A stretch of 64,000 nucleotides of DNA from Aquiflexum balticum DSM 16537 (GCF_900176595.1 NZ_LT838813.1:248001-312000), one strand, 5' to 3'; shown: positions 16,154-26,386, counted from the first letter of the stretch. The notes: generated by a model not told the origin, from the sequence alone. Program-made: numbers and translations.

Positions 16154-18682
16154 ATGATCAATACCTTTGCCGGTAATTTAGGCCACTTTGCAGTTATATT
16201 GGCTTTTGTCAGTGCGATTGTAGCCGCTTACTCTTATTATCAGTACACCATTGCACCTGAATTGGAAAAAGCAAATTGGAAACGCTTTAGCCGTGCAGTG
16301 TTTTATATTCATTCGTTAGCGAGTATTACTATTGCCTTCTCACTTTTTGAAATCATCTATAATCATAGATTCGAATACTTCTACGCTTATTCGCATTCAT
16401 CCAAAGCACTACCTGTTCATTACATGATTTCCAGTTTTTGGGAAGGTCAGGAGGGTGCATTTATTCTTTGGATTTTCTGGAATGTAGTGTTGGGATTGAT
16501 TCTTATCCATACCAATAAATTTTGGGAAGGTCCTGTCATGGTTGTTTTTGCCCTGGTTCAGGCTTTCTTGGTTTCAATGATACTAGGAGTAGTGATTGGA
16601 GATTTGAAAATCGGAAGCTCACCCTTTATCCTTTTGAGGGATGCTATGAGTGCCCCTATTTTCCAAATTAACCCTGATTTCGTTCCCGAGGATGGTACTG
16701 GCCTTAATCCCCTGCTCCAAAATATCTGGATGGTAATCCACCCACCGACCCTGTTTCTGGGATATGCTTCTACTTTGGTACCCTTCGCTTTTCTTATGGG
16801 AGGTTTGGCTACCAAAAAGTATTCCGAGTGGGTTCGCCCTGCCTTGCCGTGGGCAATTTTCTCAGCCATGATCCTAGGAATGGGAATTATTATGGGTGCC
16901 TATTGGGCCTACGTCACCTTGAATTTTGGCGGTTATTGGAACTGGGATCCGGTTGAAAATGCGGTATACGTACCCTGGCTGATAATGATAGCAGCTATCC
17001 ATACCATGATTACTTTTAAGAAAAGCAGTACTGCTCTGAAGTCTTCTATCGTCTTGGTAATTGCTTCTTTTATTTTGGTCCTATATGCTACCTTCCTGGT
17101 GAGAAGTGGGGTTTTGGGAGATTCTTCCGTCCATTCATTTACCGATTTGGGGCTTTCGGGTCAATTGCTGATTTATATGTTGTTTTTCCTTTTTGTGGCT
17201 GTCTTTCTTGCTGCCAAAAACTGGAAACACATACCTACTTCTGAAAAAGAAGCATCAGTTTATTCCAGGGAATTCTGGATTTTTATCGGCGCTACTACGC
17301 TATCATTAATGGCTTTTCAGGTTATCCTTCCTACTTCCATTCCTGTCTGGAATGCAATCGTGGAAAGTTTCGGAGGGATTTCAAATATGGCACCTCCTGC
17401 CGATCAAGTAGGCTTTTATACTAAATTCCAACTTTGGTTTGCTGTGGCTTTAGCCTTGCTTACTGCTGTTGGACAGTTCTTCTGGTGGAATAAAATAGAT
17501 GGGAAAGTCCTGCGGGAAGCTTTGGTTATTCCTTATGTCATCTCTGTAATTTTGTCAGCCGTGATTATTGTCTGGGGTAAGGTTTATGACCTGTCCTATA
17601 TTATAGTTGTATTGGCAGCGACTTTTACGATTGTTGCAAATGCGACAATTCTAACGAAACTATTGAAAAAGTCAACCTTCAAATTAGCTGGAGGTTCTCT
17701 TGCCCATATTGGCTTGGGACTGATATTGATTGGGGTAATGTTCTCATCAGGCTATTCAGAAATCATTTCTTATAACATGTCAGGCCTTACCTATAGTAAC
17801 AGCTGGGAGGATGAACTGAACAAAGAACATGTGCTGCTTTGGATCAATAAACCAACTCAGATAAAAGAATTTACGGCAATTTATAGGGGACGTCAGAAAA
17901 AGGTGAAGGGAGTCCCGGGCTATGTGAATGTCAATTTGCTCAAATCAACTGATAATACCAATGAATATGTTGCTTTGGATGAGATCACAGGCAGAGGAAG
18001 AACTTATCATCAAAAAGGGGATACCGTAACCGTAATTCTTGAGGAAAACGATTATTTTCAAATTGACTATTTCAAAGATGATGTATTTCAGTTTTCCCTG
18101 AATCCAATGTCACAGTTCAATAGTTCCATGGGGCTTATTTCTTCTCCGGATTCGAGAAGATTTGTGAACAGAGACCTTTACACTTTTGTCTCTGCCATCA
18201 ATGACTACGAAGATCCTGAGTGGCGAGAAGATGAATTTTTTGAGGTAGCACCGGGAGAGACCTTCTATATAGCTGACTTTGTCACCACATTTGAAGGAGG
18301 GGAAGTACTTACAAGTTTGGATGGAATTGACCTGAAGGAAGGGGATGTTGCTGTCAAAGCCAAACTTGTCGTAATGGACTATGATCAGGAAAAAAGACTT
18401 GAACCCATATTCATTATCAGAGGAAATCAGGTCGGCAGAATTCCATCAGTTGATAATGAACTAGGAGTAAAAGTGGAATTAGAAAATATCCTACCTGAAT
18501 CCAATAAGTTTTCATTCAAAGTCAATCGCTATCAAAAGGACTATGTGGTCCTAAAAGCAATTGTGAAACCACAAATCAATATCCTTTGGATAGGCACTAT
18601 TATTATGCTGATAGGATTTACTGTTGCCATTTACAGAAGGTACGACGAGTTCAGCAAAATGAGGGATAAAGGATTGGAATAA
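16154..18682 (+). CDS. ccmF: Cytochrome c heme lyase CcmF
   Basis: Large membrane protein for heme ligation to apocytochrome c. The 842 residues carry many membrane segments. Motifs are ISSFWEGQEGAFILWIFWN near residue 90, VIHPPTLFLGYAS near residue 197, and the heme-binding WWD motif LNFGGYWNWDPVENAVYVPW near residue 255. After about residue 520 the protein has a long periplasmic region and a final helix (ILWIGTIIMLIGFTVAIYRR). Length is above the ~650 residues of proteobacterial CcmF, which is common in Bacteroidota. It ends the ccm cluster; no ccmG or ccmH follows. Confidence 0.95.
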   Translation: MINTFAGNLGHFAVILAFVSAIVAAYSYYQYTIAPELEKANWKRFSRAVFYIHSLASITIAFSLFEIIYNHRFEYFYAYSHSSKALPVHYMISSFWEGQEGAFILWIFWNVVLGLILIHTNKFWEGPVMVVFALVQAFLVSMILGVVIGDLKIGSSPFILLRDAMSAPIFQINPDFVPEDGTGLNPLLQNIWMVIHPPTLFLGYASTLVPFAFLMGGLATKKYSEWVRPALPWAIFSAMILGMGIIMGAYWAYVTLNFGGYWNWDPVENAVYVPWLIMIAAIHTMITFKKSSTALKSSIVLVIASFILVLYATFLVRSGVLGDSSVHSFTDLGLSGQLLIYMLFFLFVAVFLAAKNWKHIPTSEKEASVYSREFWIFIGATTLSLMAFQVILPTSIPVWNAIVESFGGISNMAPPADQVGFYTKFQLWFAVALALLTAVGQFFWWNKIDGKVLREALVIPYVISVILSAVIIVWGKVYDLSYIIVVLAATFTIVANATILTKLLKKSTFKLAGGSLAHIGLGLILIGVMFSSGYSEIISYNMSGLTYSNSWEDELNKEHVLLWINKPTQIKEFTAIYRGRQKKVKGVPGYVNVNLLKSTDNTNEYVALDEITGRGRTYHQKGDTVTVILEENDYFQIDYFKDDVFQFSLNPMSQFNSSMGLISSPDSRRFVNRDLYTFVSAINDYEDPEWREDEFFEVAPGETFYIADFVTTFEGGEVLTSLDGIDLKEGDVAVKAKLVVMDYDQEKRLEPIFIIRGNQVGRIPSVDNELGVKVELENILPESNKFSFKVNRYQKDYVVLKAIVKPQINILWIGTIIMLIGFTVAIYRRYDEFSKMRDKGLE

Positions 18683-18750
18683 TTTTCAAATATGGTTTTG
18701 TTTGTAATTCCAGTTGCTTAATTAATGAATAAATGATTTGATGATGAAAT

Positions 18751-18780
18751 CTTCCGTCTTCCGTCTTATGTCTTATGTCC
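18751..18780. repeat. CTTCCGTCTTATGTC word repeat
   Basis: CTTCCGTCTTCCGTCTTATG and TCTTATGTCC in tandem, related to the repeats at 5417-5450 and 6650-6677. It lies in the ccmF-DUF2520 gap (18683-18844). Confidence 0.5.
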
Positions 18781-18844
18781 ATTTGAAAGAAAAGAATTCT
18801 ATTGGGAAGAAAGCGAATATCACTATTCAATTTATCTTTCAATC

Positions 18845-19621
18845 ATGAAATTTAAGATAGCAATATTGGGGACCGGTAATGTCGCCTGGCATTTAGGGCC
18901 TGCCTTGGAGGATGCGGGACATACCATTACCGAAGTATTTGGAAGGGATATTGAAAAAGCAAGCAGCCTGACAAAGAGACTTTATGTGGCAGAGGCCAAA
19001 GACGATTTGGATTTTTCAGATTCTGAGGCAAGAATATTTATTATTTCTGTAAGTGATCATGCGATTTCTGAACTGGCAGATGAAATTATTTTACCCGAAG
19101 AAAGCATTTTGGTGCATACATCGGGATCAGTGGGATTGGATATCTTGGGATATAGTTCAGCTGCTTACACAGGCATCCTGTATCCCTTACAGACTTTCAG
19201 TAAAGAAAGAAGGTTGGATTTTTCAGATGTCCCGTTTTTATTGGAATCAGACGATCAGACAACCTTGCAACAACTCAAAAAATTAGCCAAAAGTCTTTCT
19301 CCCCATCAATATGTTATCAAATCCAAGGACCGAAAAGCCCTGCATGTAGCAGCTGTTTTTGCCAGTAATTTTTCCAATCATATGCTCAGATTATCTGAAG
19401 AAATCATGGCCCGGCAAGGGCTTGATTTTGAAATGTTAAAACCCTTGATTATTGAAACTATCAGTAAAAGCCTTGAACTAGGTGCAAAAAAAACTCAGAC
19501 CGGACCTGCAATCAGAGGTGATTTCGGTGTTTTGGATGAACATTATCAATTTTTGAATTATAATGAACAGGTTGCTGAAATATATAAGCTTATTTCTCAG
19601 GACATTATAGATAGTTATTGA
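18845..19621 (+). CDS. Rossmann-fold and DUF2520 domain protein
   Basis: 258 residues. The N-terminal NAD(P)-binding fold (KIAILGTGNVAWHLGPALEDAGH) is followed by a helical DUF2520 domain from about residue 120 (ALHVAAVFASNFSNHML, GPAIRGDFGVLDEHYQFL). The overall layout resembles ketopantoate/pyrroline-5-carboxylate reductases, but the substrate is unknown. It is monocistronic by appearance, with a terminator hairpin about 120 bp downstream. Confidence 0.88.
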   Translation: MKFKIAILGTGNVAWHLGPALEDAGHTITEVFGRDIEKASSLTKRLYVAEAKDDLDFSDSEARIFIISVSDHAISELADEIILPEESILVHTSGSVGLDILGYSSAAYTGILYPLQTFSKERRLDFSDVPFLLESDDQTTLQQLKKLAKSLSPHQYVIKSKDRKALHVAAVFASNFSNHMLRLSEEIMARQGLDFEMLKPLIIETISKSLELGAKKTQTGPAIRGDFGVLDEHYQFLNYNEQVAEIYKLISQDIIDSY

Positions 19622-19742
19622 ACAATACCTAAAACTAGGTATTTTCTTTTCTGGTTTTATTAACTACATTTATGACGGGTGATTAAGCAACTTTTTCAGG
19701 TCTAAATAACCTGCTTTAAAATGTTATGAATTTTTAAACATA

Positions 19743-19780
19743 AAAGTGGCTGCTCTGCAAAGACGGCCACTTTCATTTTT
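19743..19780. terminator. Bidirectional terminator between DUF2520 gene and pirin gene
   Basis: Perfect stem AAAGTGGC (19743-19750) / GCCACTTT (19766-19773), followed by CATTTTTAA. It lies between convergent genes and touches the pirin stop at 19779. Confidence 0.7.
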
Positions 19781-20633
19781 AATCCTGCCAAGACCCGAAT
19801 TTACCAAACTGATAATCCTGATATGCCTGCCTGATTTCTGCCTGTGTATTCATGACAAAAGGGCCTTGTGCTACCAAAGGTTCATTGAAAGGCTTGGCAT
19901 GACCGAGAATAATTACAGCATCTTCTGTGGCTTCCACAGCAATAGAATCCCCATCATTATTGAATTCTATCAAATTTCTGAATGGAATTTCTTCTCCCAT
20001 CACCTTCACTTTGCCTCGGACAACGTAGAAAAAAACATTTTCACCCATTGGAATATCCTTCGAGAACTTTCCGCCTTTATTCATAAAAATAGTACTTAGA
20101 AAAATTGGCCATAGGCTATCGAATGAACCAATATTCTCCCCCCATTCTCCTGCGATCAATTGGACTTTTACCCTATCATCATCAAGATTGAAGTGAGTGA
20201 TTTCATCCTTTTGCAAACCAAAATACCTCGGTTCTGTCATCTTAAGACGGGCAGGAAGATTTAGCCAAAGCTGCAGGATTTCAAGATCCCCTCCTTCTTT
20301 TTTGAATTTTTTGGATGAAACCTCTGCATGAATCAAACCTCTCCCCGCAGTCATCCACTGAATCCCTCCTGCGTCGATCACTGATTCGTGACCTCCGGAA
20401 TCTTTATGCATGATGTCTCCCTCCAAAATGAATGTAACTGTTTCCATTCCTCTATGGGGATGTGGACCAAATGGCAAACCGTTATTGTTTTTGGGATAGG
20501 TTTGGAGTCCGTGATGATTGAGAAAAATGAAAGGATCAATCTGTCTTAACTTTGGAGAAGGCAAAGGATTGTAAGTGATCAAATCCGCTATGGGATGATA
20601 ACTGGCTTTATGGATTTCTTTGATTGTTCTCAT
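19779..20633 (-). CDS. Pirin-family protein
   Basis: 284-residue bicupin. The N-terminal cupin contains the metal-site region FGPHPHRGMETVTFILEGDIMHKDSGGHES with His/His/His/Glu spacing, and MTAGRGLIHAEVSSKKFK. A C-terminal pirin domain follows (IIEF..., LGHAKPFNEPLVAQGPFVMNT). Some pirins act as quercetin dioxygenases, others as redox-sensing cofactors; the role here is open. It is a single gene between two terminators. Confidence 0.92.
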   Translation of the reverse strand: MRTIKEIHKASYHPIADLITYNPLPSPKLRQIDPFIFLNHHGLQTYPKNNNGLPFGPHPHRGMETVTFILEGDIMHKDSGGHESVIDAGGIQWMTAGRGLIHAEVSSKKFKKEGGDLEILQLWLNLPARLKMTEPRYFGLQKDEITHFNLDDDRVKVQLIAGEWGENIGSFDSLWPIFLSTIFMNKGGKFSKDIPMGENVFFYVVRGKVKVMGEEIPFRNLIEFNNDGDSIAVEATEDAVIILGHAKPFNEPLVAQGPFVMNTQAEIRQAYQDYQFGKFGSWQD

Positions 20634-20689
20634 GCTATTTTATGTATATACATTAAATGTGATTAGATTAAATTTTGTTCCTTCAAGGG

Positions 20690-20715
20690 CAAAAAAAAAC
20701 CTGAATTTCTTCAGG
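20690..20715 (-). terminator. Terminator of the acyl-ACP desaturase gene
   Basis: Stem CCTGAA-tttc-TTCAGG (20700-20715), followed on the minus strand by nine T residues, just 12 bp past the desaturase stop. Confidence 0.8.
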
Positions 20716-20726
20716 CTTTGAATTTT

Positions 20727-21728
20727 TTACTTTAACCACGCTAGGGAGAGTTCATCAGGAGCTTTCATCCTGTCTGCTAAACGCATATATCTGTCTGCCA
20801 AATTGGATAGATAATCCTGTGCTTTTGAAGCCACATCATTGAGTCCTGTAAGGTTTTCAATATCCCATAGTTTTACCAAATGATCGATAATCCTGGCATA
20901 ATCCCAACCGGTATAAATTCCGACTTTCTGAGTAATGGCTGAAAACTGGTCAAACAAAGTAGGATTACTACTTCCTTTACCCATTAGGACTGCCGGCATC
21001 ACAATTTGCTTCCTCATCATTTTATCAAAGGCCATAATCGCTCCATTTGGATCAATTTCAAAAATTTCACTCATGAAACTTTTGTAGGCTTTTTCATGTC
21101 TGGCTTCATCACCGGCAATTGTCTTACAAATCCTTGACAATACATCATCCCCTGCTTTATGAGCAAGTTTTCCTGTATTGACATGGGAAATTTTTGTAGC
21201 TCTTTCCTGAAAAGACGTATAAATCATTGCCTGATACGGGTCTTTTTCGGATTTTGGGTCAAATCCATTGTAGATTAATCTGTGAATAGTCTGTTCAACT
21301 TTTTTCATATCTGCCCTACCAGATAAGTATAAGTACTTATTGAGCAGGTCTCCATGTCGGTTTTCCTCAGCCGTCCAAGCCTTTGACCAACGGACCCAAC
21401 CTGAATTACTCAAAAGGCTACCCTCTACATTGATGCCTTCCAGCATATTGAAGTAGGTCTGATAACTGGGCAAAGCCTCTTCGGTAATCATATTTCCAAT
21501 CAAAGAAGTAATGATGGTATCTGGAATTCCTGCTGCTCTTTCCTGAAGTTTTTTTACCTCATCAAAGGCATCCGGTTCGCCCATGTCAGGTAGAAAATCT
21601 GATGGTTGCCAACATTCATCCGGGTCAACCAATACGGTATCCACTGCATTATTGACGAAGCCATCCAACTGGGAGATGACTTCCATATTCTTTTCCAATT
21701 CGTAATCTATATGTTCTGATTTATTCAT
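20727..21728 (-). CDS. Acyl-ACP desaturase (ferritin-like diiron)
   Basis: Introduces a double bond into acyl-ACP using O2 and a diiron centre. The two iron-ligand motifs are clear: TAEENRHGDLLNKYLYLSG (about residue 124) and AGDEARHEKAYKSFM (about residue 212). The 333-residue length matches plant/bacterial stearoyl-ACP desaturases. It has its own terminator and is probably a single-gene unit. Redox partner unknown. Confidence 0.93.
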   Translation of the reverse strand: MNKSEHIDYELEKNMEVISQLDGFVNNAVDTVLVDPDECWQPSDFLPDMGEPDAFDEVKKLQERAAGIPDTIITSLIGNMITEEALPSYQTYFNMLEGINVEGSLLSNSGWVRWSKAWTAEENRHGDLLNKYLYLSGRADMKKVEQTIHRLIYNGFDPKSEKDPYQAMIYTSFQERATKISHVNTGKLAHKAGDDVLSRICKTIAGDEARHEKAYKSFMSEIFEIDPNGAIMAFDKMMRKQIVMPAVLMGKGSSNPTLFDQFSAITQKVGIYTGWDYARIIDHLVKLWDIENLTGLNDVASKAQDYLSNLADRYMRLADRMKAPDELSLAWLK

Positions 21729-21856
21729 GATAGTGAAATTTCGGCTTAAATAACTTTATCAACTGCTTCGATACTGGCGGATTTTAAGCAATTGGAAATC
21801 AAAAGTCAAAGCCATTTGAGCATAAAGGTAGTGACAAATTACGGGATTAGACGCAA

Positions 21857-21884
21857 AGAAACCCGATTTCTAAATTGGGTTTCT
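21857..21884 (-). terminator. Hairpin after the secreted esterase gene
   Basis: Perfect 8-bp stem AGAAACCC / GGGTTTCT with a 12-base loop, 16 bp past the esterase stop. The T-run is short, so it is a moderate terminator candidate. Confidence 0.6.
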
Positions 21885-21899
21885 ACTCATAAGGTGAAC

Positions 21900-23615
21900 C
21901 TATTTCTTCAAAACCCAATACTTCTTATCAAAGTTTGACGGAGCAGTTTTATTTAAACGTTCCCCTATTTTGTCAAGATACATAGTATTATACCTTAATC
22001 TCGTAATATAGTTCGGAAGATCAGGGTCGCCGTTCCAGCAATGTTCTGCCCGATCTCCATAAAGGACCTCTCCTCCATAGTAAGGATCCGTTGTACTTTC
22101 AAGGAAATCTTCTGTAAGATAAACGGCATTGTTGAGGTAATAATTATCCATATCTCCACAATAGATGTGGATTTTTCCTTCCAGGTCTTTACCTAATTTG
22201 GACCAATCTCTTTCCATGATGTATCTCAGATCGAAATTTTCCTGCCAGTGTTTGGCCACTTCTTGATCAATCTCGCCAGAGTATTTGTCCCAGATCGGTT
22301 TGGGATAACCATCCTCCCCAACCGGAGAATAAACTGCCTGCCAAATGTCCCATTGGTCACCGGATCTGCTTTTTGTCCCACCCAAAGCCAGTTCCTTATA
22401 GTTCATATCTTTGAGCATCGCAGATACATGGCCCAGGTAATTCCTTTTGCCCACACGTTCCGTAGTCCTGAATGGACCTTTAAGAAAGTAGGCATTTTCT
22501 TCCTCATAAATATTTACCGTGGTGTAAGCCCTGAAATCAATGGGGTCCGGACAGGCCGCAAAACAACCATTATATTCATTGGGGTACATAACCTGAACTG
22601 CCAAAGCCTCCCAACCACCTGTTGAACCACCATATACAAACCTTGACCAACCCTCTCCAATACCTCTGAACTGTTCTTCTATATGTGGGATCAATTCATA
22701 AGTTATCGCATCACCATAGGGCCCGATGTTCTGGGAATTTACAGCATAACTATCATCATAAAATGGATTGGCATGTTGTATTTCTATAACTATAAACTTC
22801 TGGAAATCCGGGGAAATCCACTTTTTGTAGAAATCATAAGCTTCCTGCTGCTCAATCTTTTTGTAACCATAAATATTAAACCTCGCACTGTAATCTTCCT
22901 CCAAATCTTCATCAGGTGGAGTAGTCCTGAATCCACCAAAATCTGAAGGAAAATGCCCATGGAAAATCATCAAAGGATAATATTCATCTGGATTTTTGTC
23001 AAAATCCCTGGGAACCAACACATGCGCTCCAAGGTAAATATCCCTTCCCCAGAATTCGGATAACATTTCACTTTTGAATTTGATGTGCTTGATAAATTCT
23101 GTGTCCTCCGGTTCAGTCACGGGTGGATTGATCTGATCAATAGTTAAATTGAGACCTGTCTTTCCATCCCAATTTATTTTTTGGGGTTTGCTGTAAATAT
23201 TGCCCGGTGTCCTGTTCCATTGCCTTCCCTCCCACTGGTCCATAGGCATTTTGATGGTATGACCGTCAGACCTGTTGAAGGTTTCATATTTGACGATGTA
23301 AGCCTGTACCCAATATTCCCCTTCCGGTATATTCTGATAGTTTTCAATTGGATAGCCAAATTCATTCAGATCAAGACTAAGTGATTGACCTGATTGATAA
23401 TCCTCAAAATCCATTCCTATAACTTGGGCAGAACTGATGTCATCACTCACTGCAAACCTTGGTTCCGTCTTATCATTATGGTGAAAAAGCAAAAGTAAAC
23501 GTCCATCTTTGAGATCTTTGGACAATTCCTCTGAAACTGTGATGTTGACATCAGGAATCGGGTTGGACTGACAGGAAATCAATATCAGATAAATGAAAAT
23601 CGGAAAATATCTCAT
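21900..23615 (-). CDS. Secreted lipoprotein esterase / alpha-beta hydrolase
   Basis: 571 residues from MRYFPIFIYLILISCQSN, whose LISC is a lipobox. The N-terminal ~180 residues are beta-rich; the C-terminal part is an alpha/beta hydrolase. The nucleophile elbow is YGGSTGGWEALAVQ (G-G-S-T-G), preceded by FHGHFPSDF as likely oxyanion region and with AEHCWNGDPDLPNY holding a late His. It resembles enterochelin-esterase/feruloyl-esterase-like putative esterases. The frame is open to 23651, but the ATG at 23615 starts the signal peptide. Divergent from the dipeptidase gene. Confidence 0.8.
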   Translation of the reverse strand: MRYFPIFIYLILISCQSNPIPDVNITVSEELSKDLKDGRLLLLFHHNDKTEPRFAVSDDISSAQVIGMDFEDYQSGQSLSLDLNEFGYPIENYQNIPEGEYWVQAYIVKYETFNRSDGHTIKMPMDQWEGRQWNRTPGNIYSKPQKINWDGKTGLNLTIDQINPPVTEPEDTEFIKHIKFKSEMLSEFWGRDIYLGAHVLVPRDFDKNPDEYYPLMIFHGHFPSDFGGFRTTPPDEDLEEDYSARFNIYGYKKIEQQEAYDFYKKWISPDFQKFIVIEIQHANPFYDDSYAVNSQNIGPYGDAITYELIPHIEEQFRGIGEGWSRFVYGGSTGGWEALAVQVMYPNEYNGCFAACPDPIDFRAYTTVNIYEEENAYFLKGPFRTTERVGKRNYLGHVSAMLKDMNYKELALGGTKSRSGDQWDIWQAVYSPVGEDGYPKPIWDKYSGEIDQEVAKHWQENFDLRYIMERDWSKLGKDLEGKIHIYCGDMDNYYLNNAVYLTEDFLESTTDPYYGGEVLYGDRAEHCWNGDPDLPNYITRLRYNTMYLDKIGERLNKTAPSNFDKKYWVLKK

Positions 23616-23795
23616 GACAATATATTTTAGTGGAAATTGAAGATAATACAAAATTCAAAATGATATTTTCAGGGGTACCTCTTATTACATAAACGGACAA
23701 AAACTGTTTTTTCACCCAAAGATCTGACCGTCTGTATATCTTAAAAGATTATACTTCAGAAGAAAGTTTAAATTCAAGCTTAAACCATCAACAAC

Positions 23796-25034
23796 ATGAA
23801 AAGAACATTCTATGTACTTATTGCGACTGTTATCCTCATGGCCTGCAATGAAAAATCTGAAATCACAGATTACACTTTGCTGACCGATGAAGAAAGATTG
23901 ACCATAGCCAAAGAAATAGCCCAAAACACCATTATGGTAGACGGTCATGTAGACTTGCCTTACAGAATGAAAGTGGGTGGGTTTACCCTTCAAAGGGAAA
24001 TATTGGATGTATCAGTCAGAACGGACGGGGGTAATTTCGACTTCCCAAGATCAAAGGAAGGTGGTCTGGACGCCCCTTTTATGTCTATATACATTCCTGC
24101 CATCTATCAGGAAAGGGGTGGGGCCAAAGCGTTGGCTGACTCACTTATTTTGATGACAGAAAGATTGTGCGATACATGGCCTGATAAATTTGCCATAGCG
24201 ACCTCTCCTGATGATATCAAAAGAAATACCGAAGCAGGCAAGATCTCATTTCCAATGGGAATGGAAAACGGTGCTGCCTTGGAGGATGATATCAATAATG
24301 TCAAATACTTTTATGATAGAGGCATCAGGTACATCACACTTACCCATGGCAAAGACAACCTGATCGGAGATTCATCCTATGATACCACACGAACTCACGG
24401 GGGCTTAAGCGAATATGGCGTGCAGGTGGTCAAAGAAATGAACAAGACCGGAATCATGGTAGATATTTCCCACGTGTCTGATAACACCTTCTATGATGTG
24501 ATGAAAACAACTGACGTTCCTGTTATTGCTTCTCATTCCTCTGCCAGAGCTTTTACTCCTGGTTTTGAAAGAAATATGGATGATGATATGATCAAAGCGT
24601 TAGGTAAAAATGGAGGGGTGATCATGATCAACTTCGGCGGGAGTTTTATAGATGGTGACTACAATGAGCGTTCTAGAGAGGTAAGGGAATACCTGGTAAA
24701 TTGGCTGGCAGATAACGGATTGAGCAGATCGGATTCAGCAGCCCAAGCGTATATTCAAAAATACACTGCTGAAAACAATCCATTCCCCAATGTATCCAAA
24801 GTTGCAGATCATATTGACCATGTCAAAGCGCTGGTAGGTATTGACCATATTGGCTTAGGATCTGATTTTGATGGCGTGGGAGATAGCCTTCCAACAGGAT
24901 TGAAGGATGTTTCCATGTACCCTAACCTGATTGCGGAATTACTCAAAAGAGGTTACTCCAAAGAGGATATCGAGAAAATTTGTTATAAAAACATATTCCG
25001 TGTTTGGAATAAGGTGATAGCAGCAGCCGGTTAA
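23796..25034 (+). CDS. M19-family membrane dipeptidase (lipoprotein)
   Basis: Zinc dipeptidase of the renal dipeptidase family, predicted outer-layer lipoprotein (LIATVILMACNEK). Metal-site signatures appear in order: VDGHVDLPYRM (His-X-Asp), FPMGMENGAALEDD (bridging Glu), YITLTHGKDN, DISHVSDNTFYDV, PVIASHSSARAF and IGLGSDFDGVG. The 412-residue length is typical. Likely cleaves dipeptides in the periplasm or at the surface. Divergent partner of the esterase gene across a 180-bp gap. Confidence 0.94.
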   Translation: MKRTFYVLIATVILMACNEKSEITDYTLLTDEERLTIAKEIAQNTIMVDGHVDLPYRMKVGGFTLQREILDVSVRTDGGNFDFPRSKEGGLDAPFMSIYIPAIYQERGGAKALADSLILMTERLCDTWPDKFAIATSPDDIKRNTEAGKISFPMGMENGAALEDDINNVKYFYDRGIRYITLTHGKDNLIGDSSYDTTRTHGGLSEYGVQVVKEMNKTGIMVDISHVSDNTFYDVMKTTDVPVIASHSSARAFTPGFERNMDDDMIKALGKNGGVIMINFGGSFIDGDYNERSREVREYLVNWLADNGLSRSDSAAQAYIQKYTAENNPFPNVSKVADHIDHVKALVGIDHIGLGSDFDGVGDSLPTGLKDVSMYPNLIAELLKRGYSKEDIEKICYKNIFRVWNKVIAAAG

Positions 25035-25110
25035 TTATATTGAAAGAATTGGTTAAATACCTCTCTAAAAAAATAGAAATGACAACAATAAGCCGCTTAT
25101 AAAATGATAA

Positions 25111-25141
25111 AAGCAATTCAATAAGAAATTGCTTAATTTTG
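25111..25141 (+). promoter_or_regulatory. Hairpin plus TAATTTTG promoter-like element
   Basis: A perfect hairpin AAGCAATT (25111-25118) / AATTGCTT (25127-25134) is followed immediately by TAATTTTG (25134-25141), a full match to the TAnnTTTG -7 motif, 22 bp before the next ATG. The hairpin may end the dipeptidase transcript while the box starts the next one. No clear -33 box. Confidence 0.4.
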
Positions 25142-25163
25142 CACCTTAAACGATTCAAACAAT

Positions 25164-26318
25164 ATGAAAAAATTAAAATATCTCTCTTTTTTTCTGGCAG
25201 GTGGATTATTTCTTTTCGCTTCTTGTACTGGAAAAGAAGTATCCGAAACTGAATCAGAGCCATCTCCATTTGCCATAGATACCGAAAAATTAACAATAAG
25301 AATCGATACTTTATTCACGGATTTTGAAAGTCCTTGGGGAATGACGTGGTTACCGGACGGCAGAATGCTCGTCACGGAGAGAAAAGGTGAAATCCTGGTT
25401 TTCAAGGATGATAAATTCACGGGTGAAAAACTAACTGGTGTACCGGCTGTTTCCGAAGTAAACCAAGCTGGTTTATTGGATATCACCATCCACCCGGATT
25501 ATAAAAATAATGGCTGGATCTATATGTCTTATTCAAGACCTAAAGGAGAAGGTGAAGTTTTGGTTATTTCAAGAGCAAAACTAAATGGCAATGCGCTGGA
25601 AAATTTGGAAGAAATCTTTGTGTGCAATCCTGAATGGAAAGGCGGAAGGCACTTTGGTTCCAGAATAGTCTTCGATAAAGACAACTATCTCTTTTTCTCA
25701 AACGGAGACAAAGGTTCAAGACCCCAAAACGCCCAGGAATTGGACAATGATCATGGAAAAATCCATAGAATCCACGATGATGGACGTATTCCAACCGATA
25801 ACCCATTTGTAAATACTGCTGGAGCCTCTCCTTCTATTTGGACATATGGCAACAGAAATCCACAGGGTATGATTTATGACAAAGCAAATGACAGAATCTG
25901 GGCAGTAGAACATGGCCCAAAAGGTGGTGATGAGCTTAACTTGATCGAAAAAGGAAAAAATTATGGCTGGCCGGTGATTTCCTACGGAATCAACTATGAC
26001 GGGACAATTCTGACAGAATTGACCGAAAAAGAAGGAATGGAACAGCCTGTCACTTATTGGGTACCATCCATAGCTACCTGTGGAATGACACTGGTAACTT
26101 CTGACAAATATCCTGAATGGAAAGGTAATTTACTGGTAGCAGGCTTGGCTGGACAGCAAATTGCAAGGGTAGAACTTGATGGCACGACTAAAGTTGGTGA
26201 AGAAACTCTTTTGAAGGATATTGGACGGGTCAGACAAGTGTCTGAAAGTCCTGATGGCTATATCTATGCAATGACAGAAGCTACTGGCTTATTGGTCAAG
26301 CTGATTCCCCAAAGGTAA
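25164..26318 (+). CDS. PQQ-dependent aldose sugar dehydrogenase-like lipoprotein
   Basis: Six-bladed propeller of the soluble glucose dehydrogenase/YliI family, oxidising aldoses with PQQ. Signal peptide with lipobox LFASC. Family motifs are ESPWGMTWLPDGRMLVTERKGEI, GLLDITIHPDYKNNGWIYMSYS, GGRHFGSRIVFDKD, TYGNRNPQGMIYD and EHGPKGGDELNLIEKGKNYGWP. The 384-residue length is normal. No PQQ biosynthesis genes are in the window, so cofactor supply is unknown. Confidence 0.9.
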   Translation: MKKLKYLSFFLAGGLFLFASCTGKEVSETESEPSPFAIDTEKLTIRIDTLFTDFESPWGMTWLPDGRMLVTERKGEILVFKDDKFTGEKLTGVPAVSEVNQAGLLDITIHPDYKNNGWIYMSYSRPKGEGEVLVISRAKLNGNALENLEEIFVCNPEWKGGRHFGSRIVFDKDNYLFFSNGDKGSRPQNAQELDNDHGKIHRIHDDGRIPTDNPFVNTAGASPSIWTYGNRNPQGMIYDKANDRIWAVEHGPKGGDELNLIEKGKNYGWPVISYGINYDGTILTELTEKEGMEQPVTYWVPSIATCGMTLVTSDKYPEWKGNLLVAGLAGQQIARVELDGTTKVGEETLLKDIGRVRQVSESPDGYIYAMTEATGLLVKLIPQR

Positions 26319-26345
26319 TTGACAAGTAAAATCATATGCAATTGG

Positions 26346-26379
26346 AATACCCGGCAGATTTGCTGGGTATTACTTTTTC
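26346..26379. terminator. Bidirectional terminator after the sugar dehydrogenase
   Basis: Stem AATACCCGGCA-gatt-TGCTGGGTATT (one mismatch), followed by ACTTTTTC, between convergent genes. Confidence 0.75.
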
Positions 26380-26386
26380 AAGACAA